Shown here: piece after piece, positions 24,400-37,329 of the stretch
Numbering within the stretch: position 1 is the first letter of the stretch
How the letters are laid out: each line of letters starts with the position of its first letter
Notes under the pieces: model-generated
Database searches by the model: none
Seen by the model: only the letters and a program-made list of their open reading frames with translations
What the model was told of the DNA's origin: nothing
Translations under genes and position numbers: made by a program
Source: Diphasiastrum complanatum
Lineage: Eukaryota; Streptophyta; Lycopodiopsida; Lycopodiales; Lycopodiaceae
DNA: 64,000 nucleotides
Assembly: GCA_029204225.1 (NCBI GenBank)
Contig: CM055104.1
Coordinates: 23,358,285-23,422,284, forward strand
Direction of reading: 5' to 3'

Positions 24400-27300
24400 A
24401 TGAGGCCACATGGCATTGGAAAGGGAGTACAATAATGTCTGATGAACATAATAAAAAGTAAAATACAACTAAGACTAGTCATGTCTGTGCTGGCTAAACC
24501 AAGGGAGTTCGTAGATGAATACAAGGGAACCTTGCGCTATGGTGAGCCTCTGCCTCTACTGGTGCTATCTTTACCTCTGCTACTAGTGATCCCTCCAGCT
24601 CGCCCCCTACATCTGGCTATCTCCCCCCTCCTGTCCCCCTCTGGCTGCCCCTACCTCTAGGGTGGTCTCCCTCTGCCTCTATGTGTCTGCATATCGGGAC
24701 CCTGCACTCCTAAACACTGGGATGGCCCTACCCACTGGGACAATGCTTGTCCAATGTCCTCCTGCAATGCTCCACTACGCTCGACATAAAGTCTACTCAA
24801 ACCCCCTCATGGAACCGCTGGCTTACCCCCTAGCCCTAGTCAAAGGGATGGCTGGCTCCTCTTGTGTCTCTGCATCTGGTTCCACCAAGAGATCAGCCAA
24901 GTCATCCCCCTGTGCCTCTCCCCCCCTCACATCCTCCTCATCTCCCTCTGTATCCCACTCCTCCTCCAGATAGTCATCCCTGAGCTCCTCTCCCCCCCTT
25001 GAGCCCTCATCATTCCCCTCCTTAGGCCCTCTCCCGCCCCCCACCTGTTGTCCTCTGTCACTATAAAGTGTGTGCCTTGGCCTCAGCCTGTCTATACATC
25101 TATCTATATATGTCATCATACAGCACCTCTTGTGTAAGTGGTGCCCGAGGAGCAACAACTGACGAGTCAGCCATGCAAGAGTCAGGGTTCACTTGCAACC
25201 ACAAACAAACAATGTTGACAAGTGAGTATCTTGCGATTCAACCACAACAAAAGAAGTTCAATGCATCAAAAAATAGCTCGAACATCAAAGTCTGCAGTAA
25301 CTCATCTCAATCAACTTGACACCCTATGCACATGTGCGTCTCATCATCTGTCCCTTGGGGTTCACAAACACCAATTGCCTGCACTGCTCAATCGATAGCC
25401 TGTTCATCTTCTTTGTGTGGTACAAGGCCTAGGTGCTCCAATTTCTCTTGCATGAGGATGCTGAACAACTCTGTGTGAGGACTCTATTGTCGCAAGTAAG
25501 TCACTGGTGCTACGCCCATGGATGCTCCACCATGTCATGGGCCTCAACTGATCCTCCCTCACCAACACTACTCTCGATCAAATGGTCCTTGGCTCCGCTC
25601 AAAAGTCACTAGTTGTCGCCCTATGTTCTTGAGTATCAGACCTATTGGCTAAACAATCATGGCATGTGTCAGTCCACAGATTTCATTGAGTACGGCCCAC
25701 AAACTCATTGAGTACAAATATGTGCAGAAGACTAAGATAGGTGGGTATACCTAGGCCGAGCCATACATGCTCAGTGTACTCCAACCATCTTACGTAGAGC
25801 TCTGGGTGATCCTCATGTCTGGAAGAGCACCATAGGGGGTGCAACATGGATGGGTCGGTGGAAGTAGCTCCATCTGCTCTCCCAGATCTGCATGATCATG
25901 TCCTTCTTGTGAAATACAAATTGCAATCATCAATTGTCAATGTGTCACAGCACAAAAGAAACTTCGAAAGCCATACCCATCATCGTCCAAGTCACATCTC
26001 TGGATTGCCTCACCTATGTAGTCCATGAACTCATATATCATACCAAGAGTGCAAAGCTCACGGTCTACAAGCCGCAACACATAGAAATTGGGTCGTAGGA
26101 CCCCCACAAGCTCTGTTGCTTGGCTCCAAGAATCCTCACCTTAAACAGTGGCCTAGAAATGAAACACATTTGAAATAATACTTTTGAAAGGCTGGAACTC
26201 TCACTAGAGACCATCCTCCACAAATGGACTTTCACTACCAACAGTCGCTCCAAGACTAAGAAATAGTAGGCAAAGTGTATGGGTGCTAGCTTCCTCAAGT
26301 CCAGCGGTGAGAAGGTTCAAAACAAGTCCAGCACTTGCTTCTTCCTGGTAACAAAGTTCATGCGCATGGCCTGAGACGTGATTTGCAACACAAATCGGCA
26401 ACCAGAAGTTTAGAGAAATGCCAAGAGGGGTTAGAAGCTAAGAGCAACATGTGAAGCATAGATAGATGCAAAAGCAAGCAAAAATTACTATACCTGGCGT
26501 ATCCATGCAAGATCGTAGAGATCGTGGATAAGGTCTATGGAATGTGCAGCACATGGTGTCCACACAATGATGGGGTGCTCCCTTGTCATAATCTCTCCCA
26601 TTTGCCTAGAATTCATGTCGTTGTCTGTGACAGTCGGAAGCACGTGCTCCACCCCAATGTCATGAATCACATCCCGCACAACCTTCCATGTGCTGTAATG
26701 GGTCCCCTGCCTCGAGTGGCATGCACATCATGCATGAAAACTATGCCAAGTGGGGAAGAGACCAAGATATTGATGACGGATCATCGACGAATGTCGATCC
26801 AACTGTCACTCAATGTCGAGCATCTATACCTACAACAAAAACATCCATCATCCATATGCAAAAAGAAAAAAGCCAATACTCAGAAAACGAAACGTAGGCA
26901 AAAAGTTTAAGGATGCAGGACATACCTCTCTCAAGCTGTGCTAACAAAGCCCAACTCTCACGTGATGGTATGCTCCTCCTGGCAGAGCATGCTCCCACTT
27001 GATGCCTCTCTCTTGGGTGTTCTCCAACTAGCATCCACTGATGCAACCAACCTCATAAGCTCTATGAAAATCTAGGTGTCAGCAATGGCAAAGAGAATGT
27101 CACACTCATAGAAGAACCGAACAACCTGTCTAGTGCACTGGTCATGTAGCTCTCTTTGCCACCCAGAATGCTCCAGTTTCTACTGTCACCTAGGCCTAAC
27201 TGCCCTTCGTTGCACATGAGGTGACCGTCGTCTAGCAGCGGGTGTGGATGTAATAGTGGGTGATCTATGAGTGTGTTTGACCATGGAGCGTAGGGTTTTG

Positions 27301-27480
27301 GATCCCCCCCTCCCCCCCTTCTCGCATAATTTGTTGTGGCACATGGTGCATCTGCTACTGACGATGATGTGGGATGAGATCAAGGGTCTGCCATTGAAAT
27401 AGGCCATGTTGTTGTGGTTGCAAATAGAGGAGCTAAACCTGAACCATGTACTAGCCCCAAACCACGCTTTGTCCACCTAT
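24400..27480 (-). pseudogene. decayed hAT-superfamily transposase
   Basis: Minus-strand blocks appear in the order of plant hAT transposases. A degenerate BED zinc finger sits near 27420-27290 (CNHNNMAYFNGRPLISSHI; one Cys lost). The DUF659 catalytic region near 26830-26490 has CSTLSDSWIDIRR and then VLPTVTDNDMNS with IIVWTPCAAHSIDLIHDL. HFAYYFLVLERLL lies near 26280, and WSYFHRPIHVAPP near 25860. The dimerisation domain near 25470-25370 has SCKRNWST followed by TAG in place of Trp, then KKMNRLSIEQCRQLVFV. An acidic tail (EEEWDTEGDEEDVRGGEAQ) lies near 24950. Such enzymes cut and paste DNA in the nucleus. Many stops and frameshifts separate the blocks. I could not identify the terminal inverted repeats; they should lie outside about 24.4 and 27.5 kb. 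Confidence 0.88.
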
Positions 27481-28139
27481 GCTAGGCTGTACCACTGATT
27501 TGCTTGCACCTACACCTATGTTAGGCTATACCACTGATTTGCTTGCACTTGCATCTGCACCTGTAGTAGGCCTTGCCATTGATACTGACCCTTGAACAAA
27601 GGTATCTACTAGTCTTACTGGTTGGGAGGAGGTACCATCAAGCCTGTACATGTCCATGAGCCTCTGCACATCCTCATCAAAAATCCTGGGGTAGGCAAAT
27701 ATGTAGATCCCCCATCCATCTGGCCCTCTAAGCTATAGTAAGTGAGCGCCTGGTAAGCAATCCACCAGTAAAGATCCCGCCACAGTATAGGCATCTCCAT
27801 CTACGGGTACTTGAGCCTCTGAATGTAGGCACATCCCCCTACGTGAGCTCAACCTTAACCCAAATGCCCCTACCAATGACTGCCATGGTATCAACAAGAG
27901 ATCAGTCCTACAAAAGAAACAAATGAGCAGATGCTCAGTGCAATGCCCAAATCCTAAACATCCGCCTATGTATTACACTACATTGAATTTGCCAGAACAA
28001 TCGAGACAAGAAAGCATCCAAAGAAGACCCTAAAAAATGGTTGTTGGGCACTTAGTGGGTCCCGCCACTAAACTACTATTGGCTAGGCTTACCAAGTGGG
28101 CGGCCCCGCCATAGTACACTGTACATGTAAAGTAATAAG
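27481..28139. other. hAT 5' flank, no further gene
   Basis: Contains a short duplicated phrase (TAGGCTRTACCACTGATTTGC at about 27485 and 27523). A GC-rich patch near 28050-28125 has GTGGGTCCCGCC and GTGGGCGGCCCCGCC words. No reading frame matches a known family. Confidence 0.4.
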
Positions 28140-28803
28140 TGTGAGGATACTAGCTTCCTGCGTGTATAAGCCCACCCAATGAGCACGCAAATTAGTTCGG
28201 TAGAAATTGTAGAACTAGGATTAAGTGACTAGGGGCTTAAAAATTCTAAAATGACATTAGAGGCCCTAAAGTTGTTAATAAAAAAGCTAAAAGGGCCCAA
28301 ATTAGAACTCACATGAAACATGTGAGTGCCATTTGTGCTTTATGAGCACCATTAGATTCATTTTGTATTAATTTAAACGGCTTGGAATAGGATCCTTGCC
28401 ATTGTAATTAGCCAATAGGAGAAAGGGACAAGGGCCTTCCCCAAGAATTAAAAAGCACCTCTTGTATCTCATTTTCATGTTCAATAGGAGGAGGGATTCC
28501 AAAATCAAATTAAGACATCCTTGCACTCTACTCTCTCTCACTCTCTCTCTCTTCTTTGTGTTTGATGCTTGTGTCTATTTTCTATTTCATTTGCATTGCT
28601 CTTTCTTGTGATCTTTAGAGAGGTTAAAGAGGGACGAGTGTAAGTTGCCTCCACCATCTCTTCTTGTTGCTTGGATTAAATTAGGTTGGTTAATCTAGGT
28701 GTGATTAGAGTAGGAAGCTAATAGTTTGCAAGCTAACTTTGCAAGGGAAGCACTATTCCCTTGGGAACGAATCGATGCGTGACAAGTGAACTAGGCCGCT
28801 ACA
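28140..28803 (+). mobile_element. probable 5' LTR of gypsy element 1
   Basis: The segment directly upstream of a gypsy primer site ends ...GCTACA at 28803, five bases before the primer site. The left end is tentatively the TG at 28140. It carries a short (CT)n-rich patch near 28531-28555. No second LTR is present to confirm the borders. Confidence 0.5.
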
Positions 28804-28809
28804 ATTTTT

Positions 28810-28827
28810 TGGCGTCGTTGTCAGGGA
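28810..28827 (+). promoter_or_regulatory. degenerate gypsy primer-binding site
   Basis: TGGCGTCGTTGTCAGGGA matches the plant Ty3/gypsy primer site TGGCGCCGTTGCCGGGGA except for three positions, all C-to-T or G-to-A. The same motif, better kept, is at 35209. Confidence 0.8.
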
Positions 28828-29089
28828 ATAGATTAGCATTTTCTTGCTTTGTTAGCTTGCATGCATTCATCTTGTGTTTGTTGCTTTCGTTTTGTAAAAT
28901 GGATGTGTGGGAGGTAGTATAGTGTGGATTAGAGGTTAGATTTGTTGTTTTTTCATGATTTTCAGAAAAACCATGTAGTTTTGACAAACTGTCTAGAAAA
29001 AGAGCCAAATCACCTATCAGACCTGATATCTCTCTGCTTTGATCAAACCGACCTTTGCCCACATGGCAGTACATTCTGCCACATCAACA

Positions 29090-29580
29090 ATACCTACAGT
29101 TAGTCAGGCGAAGGTTAGTATTGTGAAAAAGTGGTCAAAAGTGAACGTTCCCAGTCTCCAAAAGTGTATCCAAGTCCTCTGAACCCTCGCTAACCTTCCT
29201 AAATGCTCGCTTGTGAATCATCAACCTTCGCCAAGCTCAAAATAGTCTTAAAACACTGTTTGGAAGTATCTGTGAAGTATATGTTAGTAATATCAATAAC
29301 TAGTCCGACGAATGTTCCCAGCCTTCAAAAGTGCCTGACCATCCCTCGCCGAGACGAACCCTCATGAACTCTCACTAGCCCTCTGATCATCATTTAAGAC
29401 CTTGCAAGTTGGCGAAGGTTAGCTAGCATGAGGACAGTGGCAAAGGTCAGCCCAAATTGCATTCAAACCACCTTCAGAACCCTCGCCGACCCATCCATCA
29501 CCTACAAAAGCCCTCACCCAGCTCCTTGGTAATCCATTGTGTTAAATCATATATCAGTCAGGCGAAGGTTCTTGTTAAGA
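29090..29580. repeat. leader region with recurring GGCGAAGGTT word
   Basis: GGCGAAGGTT occurs at 29107, 29411 and 29561 on the plus strand and at 29223-29232 on the minus strand, with degenerate relatives between (CCCTCGCCGA-like words). The region lies between the primer site and gag of gypsy element 1, so it is probably untranslated leader. The same word recurs at 38.8-39.3 kb. Confidence 0.6.
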
Positions 29581-29949
29581 AAATCTGAAAAAGTCCAAAA
29601 AATTTGTCGCAACTACTAGCGACTTGACCCGTTTGAATTACCCGTTCAAATCCCTGGACCCCACCTGCACTAGCACCATCCTTGTCATCTATCACTCACT
29701 GTTGTTACCATCTGCCCCTTTACATCATCTAATTTTTGTGATCATCCCCATCTGAATCTGTGCAACATTTATCCATCTCTCTCATCATTCATTCAGTTGT
29801 TGTCAAGTAAAATATGTTAGTTGTTTCTATTTCTCTCATCCATCAACCATTGATCATCACCCGAACAAAATCCGTTGTTGCCAAAATCCTTTACTATGTC
29901 TCAAATCTGCACAGGGAATGAGATTGAGATCTAGTAGAATATTACCTAC

Positions 29950-30530
29950 ACAGACGACACAAGAACGAACAGACTGGGAAATGATAAAAGTAGCTTTGAT
30001 CATAAGATTCAAGCCGCGAAAGTTCCTTGAAGACCAATTCATCATGCTTAGCAAAATCAAGATGGGAAAAAGATAAAGGGTCCAAGGGACTACATCGAAC
30101 GGATAAAGCATCTACAATCTGAGTGTAATATGGAGCTGACTCCCAATCATGCGGTCATTATGTGGTTCCCATTCAGAAGCATCCGACGAGAGCTTGAAAG
30201 ATGGGAGCAATATGCCACACTGCACAAAGCTATGAAAGACGCAATGAGAAAAGAAGATGAAGGATCTGATAATGATTGCACACCAGGAACTACAACTCTT
30301 CATGATTCAACTCCTTCAATTTCATCGACCTTAGACAAGATTGTCCAACGAATCGCTGATGGAACAGATCACGAAGCTACACAAGCAGCAGATGGAGGAG
30401 CTCACAATCTAGTTTGAGCAAAAATTGAAGGCTCTTCAGAGTACTGCAACACCAAATCCAAATCCTTATCAACAACAGTATCCTCGCGTTTCTGGAGGTA
30501 GAATCGTGCCAAAAGAAAACATATTATATA
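29950..30530 (+). pseudogene. Ty3/gypsy gag remnant (element 1)
   Basis: Coding fragments in shifting frames read as a retrotransposon Gag. GPRDYIERIKHLQSECN-like sequence appears near 30070-30125. An open run then starts at 30130 (ATG at 30130-30132; MELTPNHAVIMWFPFRSIRR) and continues ELERWEQYATLHKAMKDAMR to a stop at 30417. The Trp-rich and RxxLE patterns fit the gypsy gag family. A Gln-rich stretch follows. Homology fades at about 30530; no protease or polymerase follows, so the element is truncated. Confidence 0.7.
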
Positions 30531-30684
30531 TTTTTTTCGCCCTAAAAATGCCCTAAACTAGACCTAAACCATGTTGTAACCAAAACAACTGGCAACCTAT
30601 AAAAATGCAATGCCCTTGATTAGAGCTATAGTCTGATACCCATATTGCCCACAAAAATCCAAAAAAAAAAAAATCATCTCTGAG

Positions 30685-30757
30685 AAAAGCTCTCCCATTT
30701 CAGAAACGCGATTAAGAAATGTGTTTCTGAGCACGTTTTTGAACGCGTTTTTGAAAT
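30685..30757. repeat. small palindrome
   Basis: CTCCCATTTCAGAAACGCG pairs with CGCGTTTTTGAAATGGGGG across about 32 bases, with one or two mismatches. It could be a MITE remnant. Confidence 0.55.
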
Positions 30758-30799
30758 GGGGGTGCAACTATGATAATACGTACATGCCATAGTTGTAGT

Positions 30800-31821
30800 G
30801 AATCATGATTCGTAGGGTATTGCGATTTGCGAATAACAATTCGTTGCAGCAAGCAAATTTTTTTTTTTTTTTTGCAACAAATTGTTGGAGTCTCTCAAAT
30901 AATCTGTTTTTTCTTCAAAATCTTCTAAACACTGGTATTTTATCCTTTGTCTAAGATGCATACATTAGTGCTATTCCTAGGGCTAACAATTAAAATTCTA
31001 AAAAAAAACAAATTCCTAATTGTAGCTATCACTCAAAGGGTTTGCTTGGTGTTGCAATCTCATTTCATTGACTCACAACCCCCTCAACCACATTCTTCAA
31101 TTGAGCTAGTTTTGGGCATGCTATTCCTTGAACATCTATACTAGTGTGGTAGTAACACATCTCTTCTTATTGTCAAGAACCACTCTTTGTCATATCCCAA
31201 AAATTGTAACCAACTTTTTATAATACATAACACCAAACCTATCAAAGTATGTTAAAACTATTCTAATGTGATGATAGTTAGAGAAATGATATTATTGTTA
31301 TGATAGGACACATTTGCAACAAGTATTTACAATATATTAGTGTATCCTACCATACTATATTTTGTTTTTGTAAGACTTGAAGACTTGAAGCTAAATCTAT
31401 AATTGCATTTGGCTGTTGTGTAAGCTTGAAGCTAAAGACATTGCATATTCATAAGTTATATATAAATAATCAAGGATTTTGAGAGGAGGGAAATAGGGTA
31501 AACACAAGATATCAAGCGTAGTGCTCCTTTTTTCTTGTTTGTAGTAAGAGATATAACAATAATTAGTAATCACAATAAAGGTAAATAGCTCAACATATGA
31601 CTAGATGCATTGCATTCTCCACTTGAAGTGCAATAAGTGAAGGAGACATGTATGATGCAGCATGCAAAACTGGCATAGAACTTACAAATGCCTAGTAGCT
31701 ACTACAAAGTAATTATGATGTGAGAGCATAAAACATGAACTTTGTCAATCTATTTGTTGACTTATGTTGCTTGACAAACACCCTGGGTGATCAATAGAAC
31801 TTGTTTTCATTTTCAACTCAA
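30800..31821. other. no gene recognised
   Basis: AT-rich; long poly-T and poly-A runs. Nothing identifiable. Confidence 0.4.
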
Positions 31822-32052
31822 TTAAGAAATATTAAGAGAGAAATTATCCCATCTTGGATCCATACTAGGGTATGAAAATGTGCAAAGTTTTTTTTTTCTG
31901 CTAATAGTAATTATGTAAGTTTCAAGTATTCGAACGGGGCCACCTCCATAAGTGTTCCCGCAATACTTGCAAGTCCACTTCTTCATGCCTGATGTGCCAT
32001 AACCTGAATTAAGGGTAACATGATCCCATAAGGGATCCCGTTGTCTGGGCAT
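31822..32052 (-). pseudogene. hAT transposase BED zinc-finger fragment
   Basis: A 76-codon minus frame opens MPRQRDPLWDHVTLNSGYG and contains WTCKYCGNTYGGGPVRI. DPxWxHV...WxCxYCxxxxxGGxxRI is the N-terminal BED zinc finger of plant hAT transposases, a DNA-binding module. The His-x(3-5)-His/Cys part that should follow is changed (LETYIITI). No DUF659 or dimerisation domain follows downstream, where a CA/CT microsatellite field covers the flank. It is distinct from the 24.4-27.5 kb element on the same strand. Confidence 0.8.
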
Positions 32053-32176
32053 AGCTAATAGCTATCTAGTGTCAAAAAAGCAATAGTATTAAATTCAAAC
32101 TTCAAATTGAAAACTAATCCTAATTTCAAAACAGTAAACCCAAGCCCTAACCTCACTCTAGCTCAAGCTTGCTGCC

Positions 32177-32241
32177 TCACACACACACACACACACTCTC
32201 CCTCTCTGTCAAAATTCACACACACACATGTCACACACACA

Positions 32242-32295
<54 letters not shown>

Positions 32296-32328
32296 GACAC
32301 TCCCTCTACTTCAAAGTTCACACACACA

Positions 32329-32410
<82 letters not shown>

Positions 32411-32450
32411 CTCCCTCTCTTTTACACACACACAAAACACACACTCACAA
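32177..32450. repeat. interleaved (CA)n and (CT)n microsatellites
   Basis: Tracts of (CA)n at about 32178-32193 and 32217-32242, (CT)24 at about 32243-32291 and a long (CA)n at about 32335-32405 alternate with short CTCCCTCT spacers and related words. The spacer phrase CACTCCCTCT recurs, so local duplication built the field. Confidence 0.9.
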
Positions 32451-32459
32451 CACAACACA

Positions 32460-33626
32460 ACATATTTCTTTGATATACTAATAGATTAGGTCCATTTGTT
32501 TATCTTACCTAATAAATTGATCAAGATAAATAGTAACTACACAATTTTGACTACTTTCAAGGGTAACTCTACCTCATTTTTAACCAAAAAGAAATTCGAC
32601 ACAAAGGATATCTTTTCATCCCTAAAATTCCAAGTGTAAAGTGAGAAGTATCGTAACTAAAACTTGGCCTACCACATTAGGCCTCAAATAGTCAAGTTAG
32701 GATTTACTATTTTCCACAATCCCTCTTAATTGTAACTTGTTAATTGAACAATATTATTTTGCTCATTCTTAAGAATTAACTCATTCATAAAAATATATCT
32801 ATTCTCTTTGATCTTATAATAGACAAAATAAGATACATCATAATTGATATATAGAGTAGGGTCCATATTTGGTGTTTCACTATCAATTATATCGATTTTA
32901 CATGATGAGATGAAAATGCATTATGAAAAAGAACATATAATGATAATAGGTGAATTCCTCCTTGCTTCGGTTTCTAATATCTATATAAAACACTGAGCAT
33001 ACACATGTGAAATACTCCATATGGGTACAGTGCTTGCTTGGTTTCATCATTTTTCATCTCTCTTTAGGTGAATGCAATACAAAACATGAGTATTTCAAAA
33101 GAAACTTGATCCTACAATGTCAACAATTTGCCAAGTTGGCAACAATAGGATTCTAGATCTTGAACTTTGCATAACAAGCAATATCTTAGGCACTTAAATA
33201 TTTTTCAAAATCACCTTCAAAACCTTCATCATAAATAATAGCAATGAAGTTATGAACTTTATTTCATCTCTAGATTCAAATGATGTAAAACAATGAAACT
33301 AGTTTCATCAAAACTTGGCAATTTCAGCTCATTGGCATGACTTGGTCAAATATGAGATGAGATAAGTAGGGTAAGATAAGATTGCACTTCCTTGTTGTCC
33401 TTTATCCTTACTTAGGTGTTTAAGAGACTACAAAAATATGTTAGTCTTGATTTGAACTTCGAGTTTGTTCTTGATGCCTCTTTTTTTTCCTCCATAATGT
33501 GAATCTCCTGTTAGTATTGATGAAACACTTGAAGATCAAGCTCATGATCTTTCTAAGGACATCAAAGATTTTTTCCATAACGATATTGTCATATATGAAT
33601 TTTTGTGAATACTCCATCTTAATCAT
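32460..33626. other. no gene recognised
   Basis: AT-rich sequence, no supported feature. Confidence 0.35.
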
Positions 33627-33899
33627 TTGACTAAGATCATACAAACCTTATCAAATCTCATTTCAAGTCATAATGAAAACAATGTCATAAAACAAAAGAT
33701 TGATGTTATGATTTCCATAAAAATTGAAATAGAAAGGGTGAAGATGTGTGATGCCATGTATTTGCTAAATAATGAATATATACTCGAATATGAAGATATG
33801 CGCTGGAAAATTATATATTATGAAGAGCCCTATATCATTTTTCGGGATATAACTGCTAAAGACTTGTCTTGTACTAAAGGACAAGACCTCCAAAATTGA
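33627..33899 (+). other. unassigned 90-codon open frame
   Basis: The frame includes HNENNVIKQKIDVMISIKIE and YYEEPYIIFRDITAKDLSC. Its composition is protein-like, but AT-rich DNA often allows this. No domain recognised; it may be a transposon scrap. Confidence 0.2.
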
Positions 33900-34139
33900 A
33901 GCTATGCATGGAACAGCCGTAATCCAGTCACCTACACAAATTGACTAGATTCGAATCGCCATCTTAAACTAGAGTAATTTAAACTCGTAGTTAAATATAC
34001 CTTTAATAGTATAATCTACATGTATTTGTAATTCATCTATTAACTAGAGTTATTCAATGGAGTGGCGCACCTGTAATCTCTAGAAGTGTGTTTGCTTGCT
34101 TCGTAGGAAATATATGGAAGACACGCTTCAGTCTCACAC

Positions 34140-35204
<1,065 letters not shown>

Positions 35205-35208
35205 GTTT

Positions 35209-35226
35209 TGGTGCCGTTGCCGGGGA
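35209..35226 (+). promoter_or_regulatory. gypsy primer-binding site
   Basis: TGGTGCCGTTGCCGGGGA differs at one base from the standard plant gypsy (Athila/Tat-type) primer site. Gag-like coding begins about 50 bases later. Confidence 0.88.
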
Positions 35227-35277
35227 TAGTCAAATAAAGTTGATACCAAATTGACAACTCCATCTCCATCTTAGTGC

Positions 35278-36473
35278 ATGTCAGAGAAAGCTGCCAGACT
35301 TGAAAGATATCAAAAAATTCGAGAAGAGTTTTTTAAAAGACTTCAGGAATCTTTTCAAAGAGGAAATTCACCTTTCCATATAACAAAACTTTCTTTGATA
35401 ATCTTCTTAATCCTGATAATTTACCTGAAATATTTCATCCTGAAGTTTCTGCTGCAGCTGAACCAGGTTCTAACATTGTAAATCCAGTTCCTGATCATGA
35501 TTAAGATTCAAAGTCAGATCTAGATCCTAAACCTGAACCTGAACCTGAACCTGAACCTGAACCAGATTCGGAATCTGATCTAGAATCAAAACCTGAGTCT
35601 ACTCTAAATCCAGATCCGAAACCTGATTCAGAACTACAACCAGAGCCGACTATAGAAGGCCCTGCTCCCTGTTTCACTTCAATCTCGAAGATCAAATACG
35701 ATAAGTATAAGGAACATCTTCAAAGTTCAGATCATGCTGACAGTTATGTTTTGCGGTTCGAGTCAATTGCCAACTCAAACAACGAAGGTGGTGATGCTGA
35801 ACCTGGCCACAAATATCCTAACTGTCCACAACTGCAGAAGCCGCGTCCAAACTACCAGTATGTAGCTACACCTGTTGCTGTTGCTGATTCGAAAGTAAAA
35901 CCTTTGGCAGATGCTGTTGTGCAGAGGATTGATGTTATTGAAGACAAATCAACGAAGACAGTTGACCAATCCTGGCCAAGCGATGTTGAGAAGTTATTCA
36001 AAGTTACCATGAGAAGCAAAAGCTCCTCGAAACCTGACTCAAAAGTTTCTTCAAAGAAGCAGAGAAATTCCTCGAAGAAGAAATCATTGAACAAATCTGT
36101 AATAAAGGAAGATCTTAAAGCTGATCTTCATTATGATCATGATGCAGCTAAGCTATTTTCGAAGGATATTTCTGAGGAAGCTAAAGAAATTATCAATTCC
36201 GAATTAAAGATAACCGCTGCAGAGAAGAAAGTCACATTCGAGGAAGCGGACGTTGAAATCATGAAGACCAAACTTTTTGATGCCATGATTGACAAGCCCA
36301 TTTCGAAAATGAAGATGAAAGACTATGACATTGTAACTGATATTGGCTCTCTTCGTCCCAATATAACTTTCAAACAATTGTTGGCAGACAACACTTATTA
36401 CCAAAAACAGTTAAAAGGTCTCTCTGTCCTTAAGGAGAAGAAACAAATTTCTCTACCAGATGTGGGTGTATAA
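35278..36473 (+). pseudogene. Ty3/gypsy gag-like region (element 2)
   Basis: Begins MSEKAARLERYQKIREEFFK and then shifts frame near 35395. After an in-frame TAA at 35502 it stays open for 323 codons to TAA at 36471-36473. It holds a Pro-Glu repeat encoded by a (CCTGAA)n array at about 35532-35567, acidic Ser/Glu stretches, and a Lys/Ser-rich patch (SSKKQRNSSKKKS). No CCHC knuckle is evident, so the gag label rests on position between the primer site and protease. The frame continues into the protease after the stop. Confidence 0.65.
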
Positions 36474-37119
36474 TCTATTGATCTAGGAGAACTCGGCACA
36501 CCAAAAATTGATGTTACTATTGTTGGATGCTTAATTGAAAATGTGCTGATTGACTCAGGTTCGAGTGTGAATATTATAACTGAAGACACTGCTCATGCCT
36601 TAGGTTTGATCAATATTCAACTAACTCAACGAAATATCAATTTGGCCGATTCAACACGAAGAAAACCTGTTGGCGAATTAAAGGACGTGACTGTATATAT
36701 TCAAGCCAAGCCTTTTACGATGAACTTTATTGTTATCAAACCACTTGGTTTGTCCTCTTACTCTGTTTTAATTGGACGACCTTGGCTTTATCAGTCTAAT
36801 GCAAGTGTACATTGGAAGTCCAGAGAACTAAGATTCCAAACTGGCGAGACTAATAACCGTGGAAAGCCAACAAAACAAATTATTACTTGGAGTCGTGACA
36901 GATATGAAGGCGAAACACCTATGTTCGACACCAGTTTTACTTCTGAAGATTCTTCTTATGCCCTTAATATATTCTCTAATGCATCAGACATCGAAGTTAA
37001 TTATTTTGAATGCTACAAGAATAATGATTTATCGGATGATGAAGAAGAATACTTCGATGTCTACAATGAGGAAGCTGATAAATCTATGAATGAATCAAAA
37101 GCTACAGACAAGAATTTTT
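36474..37119 (+). pseudogene. Ty3/gypsy aspartic protease (element 2)
   Basis: In the same frame as the upstream gag region, VLIDSGSSVNIITED holds an intact active-site Asp-Ser-Gly (36552-36560). LIGRPWLYQSNASVHW follows near 36770, matching the second conserved block of gypsy proteases (LGRPWL...A). The reading frame runs to TAA at 37119-37121, ending in a very acidic tail (NDLSDDEEEYFDVYNEEAD). The catalytic site looks usable, but the flanking stops prevent a normal polyprotein. Confidence 0.85.
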
Positions 37120-37329
37120 AAGATTCTGATCAAGATGCTGAAGATACTGATGACAAATCTGACGAATCCGAACAAGAATTTGGAAATAAGAACCAGGCTG
37201 ATGACAAGAATAAATCTATGGCGATAGCCATGCGCCTATTGAACTTGCACTTGATAAATTTGTGCATGTTTCTAAGCCCCTTGGAGAGACAAAATTAGCA
37301 GAATTTATTGAATTGTTGAAAGAATATAC

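Noticed and set aside
35501-35695. Ser-Gly repeat protein on the minus strand
   Set aside because: Shadow of the (CCTGAA)n Pro-Glu repeat in the gypsy gag frame.
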